A DNA stretch of 64,000 bases from Trematomus loennbergii (Eukaryota; Chordata; Actinopteri; Perciformes; Nototheniidae). The stretch lies in assembly GCA_012861695.1 (NCBI GenBank), contig JAAOOA010000002.1:40599300-40663299 (forward strand). Reading direction: 5' to 3'. Made by a program: the position numbers and the translations under genes. Below, in pieces: positions 60,966 through 64,000 of this stretch. Position 1 is the stretch's first letter. Each line of letters opens with the position of its first letter. The notes under the pieces are model-generated. The model worked only from the letters and a program-made list of their open reading frames with translations, ran no database searches and had not been told where the DNA came from.

Positions 60966-61559
60966 TTAAATATTCTTAGGTTAACAGTCTAACAAAGCTA
61001 GCGACTAGTTGGTAAACATAGCGAAACATTAAGCAGCTGAAGAGCCAGATGTTTTTCTCATGAGTTGGTGGAGACCAAAATCCGAGCTCAAATTGAAGCT
61101 CAAATTGAGTAAATAAGAAGTTACCATGACCAGGTGATGAAAAGACACTAACGGACTTAGTCAATAGCAAACATTTGTGTACCTAAATGACTCTACTTCA
61201 TACCGCATCTAATAGTTTAGACAGCAAACCAATCCATGTTTTGGTGATCTCATTGATACTTTACTGCACTAAAGCAATACGATCAATGTTTGAGATCTCC
61301 ACAAAAACTATGTCTCCTTTGCTCGAGCTCATCTGCACAGAATCCACTTTCCTGCACAGTTCGGCATGAAAAGTTTGCTTCTAAACTTCTCGAGTTATTC
61401 GATTTGACTAGCTCATTTTTCATCTTGACAGCTTCATTAAAGCACCCTGAAAAAGCTCAAAAATATTTGTGTGTGTGCGTCGGTATGTGTGTGATTACAA
61501 ATCCAGTCTCCTCGCCAATTTCCCTCAAGTCTGCTCATCCCTGTCGCTATTTAAAAAGC
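60966..61559. other. Non-coding, nothing recognised
   Basis: No feature found. Confidence 0.5.
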
Positions 61560-62050
61560 AGTCTTTTTTTTCCGTCTCTCTCTTTCAATTTCTCACTCCT
61601 CCACAGCCATTGTCCCTCTCTCCTCTGTCATCCATCTCACCATGCTTCATTACCCTTCACTTTTCCTATCGTTTTCTCGCATTTCTACCCCCTCCTTACT
61701 TTACCCTCCATCTTATCACTCGTTCTTCTCCATGATACTTTCTCAGTCTTTTTTTTCACCAGAGTAAAAAAGAAAACACTTGTCTGCTGGCTGCCGGTTT
61801 GTCTCCAGCCTCTGCAAACCTTTCCCTACTCGGGTATTGGCTGGCTGGAGCCTCTGCTGTGTTGCTATTGGCTGGTTTTAGCAGGTGAGGCAAAGCTGTG
61901 CCACTTAATCAATGCCCTGCAGTGGGGGAGGCGAGAGCCAGACACAGTGCAGCAGCAGCAGCCGTCAGCATTGGCAGCTCTCCATGAAGCTGAGCATGGG
62001 GATGGCATGACCTTCAGACAGCCGGGGAGCAGCAGGAGGAGACACACGTA
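61560..62050. promoter_or_regulatory. Pyrimidine tract followed by a CCAAT-containing block, possible promoter
   Basis: CT-rich to about 61760. Then TATTGGCTGG occurs twice (61836-61845 and 61866-61875), each an inverted CCAAT box, within GC-balanced sequence that continues through a CAG run (about 61950-61962). Two spaced CCAAT boxes can mark a promoter. No initiator or TATA box is obvious, and MITEs here also carry CCAAT motifs. A 302-codon open frame spans this region but its composition is not credible. Confidence 0.25.
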
Positions 62051-62378
62051 CACACACATACGTACGTACACAAAGACAAGCCGTGCATATTTCCCCTGGA
62101 AATTCATGTTTTTTTTCCACAGAATATCCGCAGGCCACGCCCAGAACTCCACCTTTCCTCTGCAGAGGCGAACGATGAACTTCTTACAACGACTGTGAGC
62201 GTGGCATGTAGGCATAGCAGTACTTTCTGAAGGTCAAGAAGAGGCTCAGATAACACACAAACACACCGACACACAGAGGCTGCCAGAATGCACCAAACAG
62301 AACTGCTGTACACTCCATTTAGAAGGGGAAAAACACTTGTGAACATATTCACTAAAAACTGTTTTTCTATTAAAACAT

Positions 62379-62767
62379 TTAAAGGTGGGGTAGGTAAGTT
62401 TGAGAAACCGGCTCGAGATACACTTTTTGTTATATTCCATGGAATGCTCTTAACATCCCGATAGCAATGAATATCCTAAGTGCTTTGACAAAAAATCCAT
62501 TAAAAAATATCATCTGTGGAAGCCGTAGTACTGTAAAAAGCACGACCAATCATTTTAGCCAGCCCGGCTAAAATAACTGGATGGCCTACCTGCCTGTCAG
62601 CCTTCCATCTGTGCACAAACTTATCTCGTGCCCTCATTGGTCATGTGCGCGTTCGTGTGTGTTGGAGGAGGGGCTCTGTAAGGAAGTGGCAGATTTTCTC
62701 TGGTTGTGTATTTTCAAATTCTAGCGATCTCGAGCCGGTTTCTCAAACTTACCTACCCTACCTTTAA
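62379..62767. mobile_element. MITE with 37-bp terminal inverted repeats on TTAA (family 3)
   Basis: The 389-bp element is bounded by TTAA at 62379-62382 and 62764-62767. The terminal repeats are 62383-62419 and 62727-62763, reverse complements with a single mismatch (AGGTGGGGTAGG against AGGTAGGGTAGG), both containing AAACCGGCTCGAGAT. The interior has no coding capacity but has CCAATCATTTTAGCCAGC and GCTAAAATAACTGG, a partial inner palindrome. Near-identical ends suggest fairly recent activity of its family. Confidence 0.9.
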
Positions 62768-62854
62768 AGAAAAATAATGTAATAAAAATGTTGCGTTTGG
62801 TTCATAGCATTAATCTGTTTACAGCTTACATATTAAGTTATTGTTATTACTCCA

Positions 62855-63205
62855 CACAGTATGAGTATGAGTAAGATGGCTGCCATGTCTCTAGCTCCTC
62901 TACAACTTTTTATGGTTTTATTTTAGTGTTTGTTTACATTTCGGTGTGTGCTTTTAACTTTGCCGACCAAGCCAACTCTATCATACAATATAGTAGAGAG
63001 GAACTTCTACACATCAGAAACTGTGTGGACAGCAGTCTATCACCGAGACCGGCAAACGATGGGGAATCGCCATGGCTACATATATATATAAATATATGTA
63101 TTTGTTATGTTGCATTGTTGGAGGAGCTTAGGACTTGTGGGAATTGTCATTGCCATATCTACACTGTAGCATCTGTGAAAAGGACAATAACGCCTTTGAA
63201 ATTTG
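62855..63205 (+). mobile_element. Internally deleted LINE: 5' leader and ORF start joined to its 3' tail
   Basis: The left part has a leader with AAGATGGCTGCC (a YY1-type motif often found in LINE 5' regions) and an open frame reading NSIIQYSREELLHIR from 62974, similar to the segment before the endonuclease in fish LINE ORF2 proteins. The frame breaks near a TA run (63079-63097). The right part (63106 onwards) is LINE 3' end, sharing TATGTTGCATTGTTGGAGG with 15419-15437, and ends near a CAATAA signal at about 63185. The endonuclease and reverse transcriptase are missing. The LINE clade is not determined. Confidence 0.5.
62974..63075 (+). pseudogene. N-terminal fragment of a LINE ORF, truncated
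   Basis: About 34 codons with LINE-like sequence (NSIIQYSREELLHIR, then NCVDSSLSPRP). The downstream endonuclease domain that normally follows is absent because the 3' tail begins about 30 bp later. Family resemblance is from memory and should be tested by protein search. Confidence 0.4.
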
Positions 63206-63325
63206 AAAGAGGACATATTATGCTCATTTGCAGGTTCATATTTGTAATTAGCCCAGTCTGCTCTGATTGGTTAGTCAGCCGGCTCAGTTGTGATTGGTCA
63301 ACCACTTTGAGTTATTAACATTGCA
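63206..63325 (-). mobile_element. Family 2 MITE end fragment
   Basis: GAGGACATATTATGCTCATT, GGTTCATATTTGTAAT, then CAGTCTGCTCTGATTGGTTA and GATTGGTCAACCAC follow the order of the MITE at 51338-51605. It directly abuts the LINE tail. Confidence 0.6.
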
Positions 63326-64000
63326 AAACACTATATGTTCTTGTGATTTAATGGAAATTGCCAACACAGCTGCTGATTAAAAATGTTCGGGTTCGTTTTT
63401 GGGTTAAGTAGTAGAGATGTTGGGCAAACATACTGCATCTAATTGAAGAGACAGGTGCATGCCATTGGTCCAAAAACAACAGGAAATTAGATATTGTGTT
63501 TTGGAACTGCAGCAGTGGATGTAGCAACAGCTTGTGTTTATAATTAAGGAAACCATTTGCATTCCATTACCAGAATTGGTGTCATAATTAGATTTTTTAT
63601 TTTATTAAATAGCTCAGTCAAAACTGAACTGTGTTTTCTGATTCTCTCAGACTTGAACTTATATCATTATCTCTGATGTCCATCTGCTGAGAAATTACAG
63701 AGGAAAAGACAATCCTTATAACTCTGGGAACAAGAAGTGCCTATAGCAAATGTGGCGAATTATTGTTGCCAATTTGTATGAAAGTGTAAAAAACAGGGCT
63801 CAGTTTGTAGCCCACAGATGGCAAACTAAATACATGGCAATGTTACGCTTCCTGTTTACATTCCAAAAAGACCCCAAAGGCCCCAATTTAAGGAAACTAC
63901 AATTCTAAAATTCAAGCATTGATTATCTCCCAAATTGGAGTAAGACAATGATTTTAATAAGACTTTAAAAATGCATTAACACTTCCTTTGTTCGTCCTGA
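63326..64000. other. AT-rich non-coding DNA
   Basis: No recognisable feature to the window edge. Confidence 0.55.

Noticed and set aside
61290..62198. Longest open frame in the window, 302 codons on +
   Set aside because: It is dominated by CT-rich sequence giving Ser/Leu/Phe/Pro runs, then CCAAT and CAG sequence. No domain, no splice logic, and no codon-like pattern.

Overview
The window looks like non-coding DNA from a ray-finned fish, probably a percomorph teleost. The evidence is the repeat content: long (CA)n/(TG)n arrays, two tRNA-derived SINEs of the teleost V-SINE kind, hAT elements with CAGTG- or CAGAG-type ends, palindromic MITEs flanked by TTAA, and eroded LINE 3' ends. The species cannot be read from the sequence. 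I found no protein-coding gene, rRNA, functional tRNA or CRISPR array that I can defend. The only recognisable protein sequence belongs to transposons: a BED zinc finger of a hAT transposase at about 1966-2190, a short transposase-like N-terminus at 5890-5985, and a LINE ORF fragment near 62974. The window is either intergenic or lies inside large introns.

Layout. 1-6.1 kb is dense in transposons: a TTAA-flanked element (1266-2853) carrying a nested hAT copy (1702-2604) with an 8-bp target duplication, a V-SINE (3452-3782), a second TTAA MITE (5087-5421) and a second hAT (5580-6045) inserted in a TA repeat. 6.1-14 kb is AT-rich and repeat-poor, with an old local duplication (about 8.9-10.0 kb) and a cluster of ATGCTAA motifs (11.5-11.9 kb). 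14-28 kb holds seven long CA/TG arrays, purine or pyrimidine tracts, and several blocks that resemble regulatory DNA (18.48-18.87, 23.18-23.64 and 24.47-24.70 kb). 22273-22496 is a palindromic foldback MITE.

28-42 kb has a SINE with perfect 14-bp target duplications (29880-30107), an unidentified dispersed-repeat-like block, one hAT end, an interstitial telomeric array (31505-31540), a larger hAT-like non-autonomous element (38425-38960), and LINE tails. 42-52 kb contains a 548-bp TTAA element (42140-42687), several CCAAT-box-bearing MITEs, and two pairs of local duplications; in one pair a MITE interrupts only one copy. 52-64 kb contains a (GA)n array, possible regulatory blocks at 53.05-53.49, 59.9-60.2 and 61.8-62.05 kb, a cleanly bounded MITE with 37-bp inverted ends (62379-62767), and a LINE copy whose ORF start is joined to its own 3' tail (about 62.86-63.21 kb).

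No genes here work together in a visible system. The useful content is the transposon history (nesting, target duplications, local duplications, foldbacks), a microsatellite-dense 14-kb segment, and a handful of candidate regulatory elements whose status depends on cross-species alignment.
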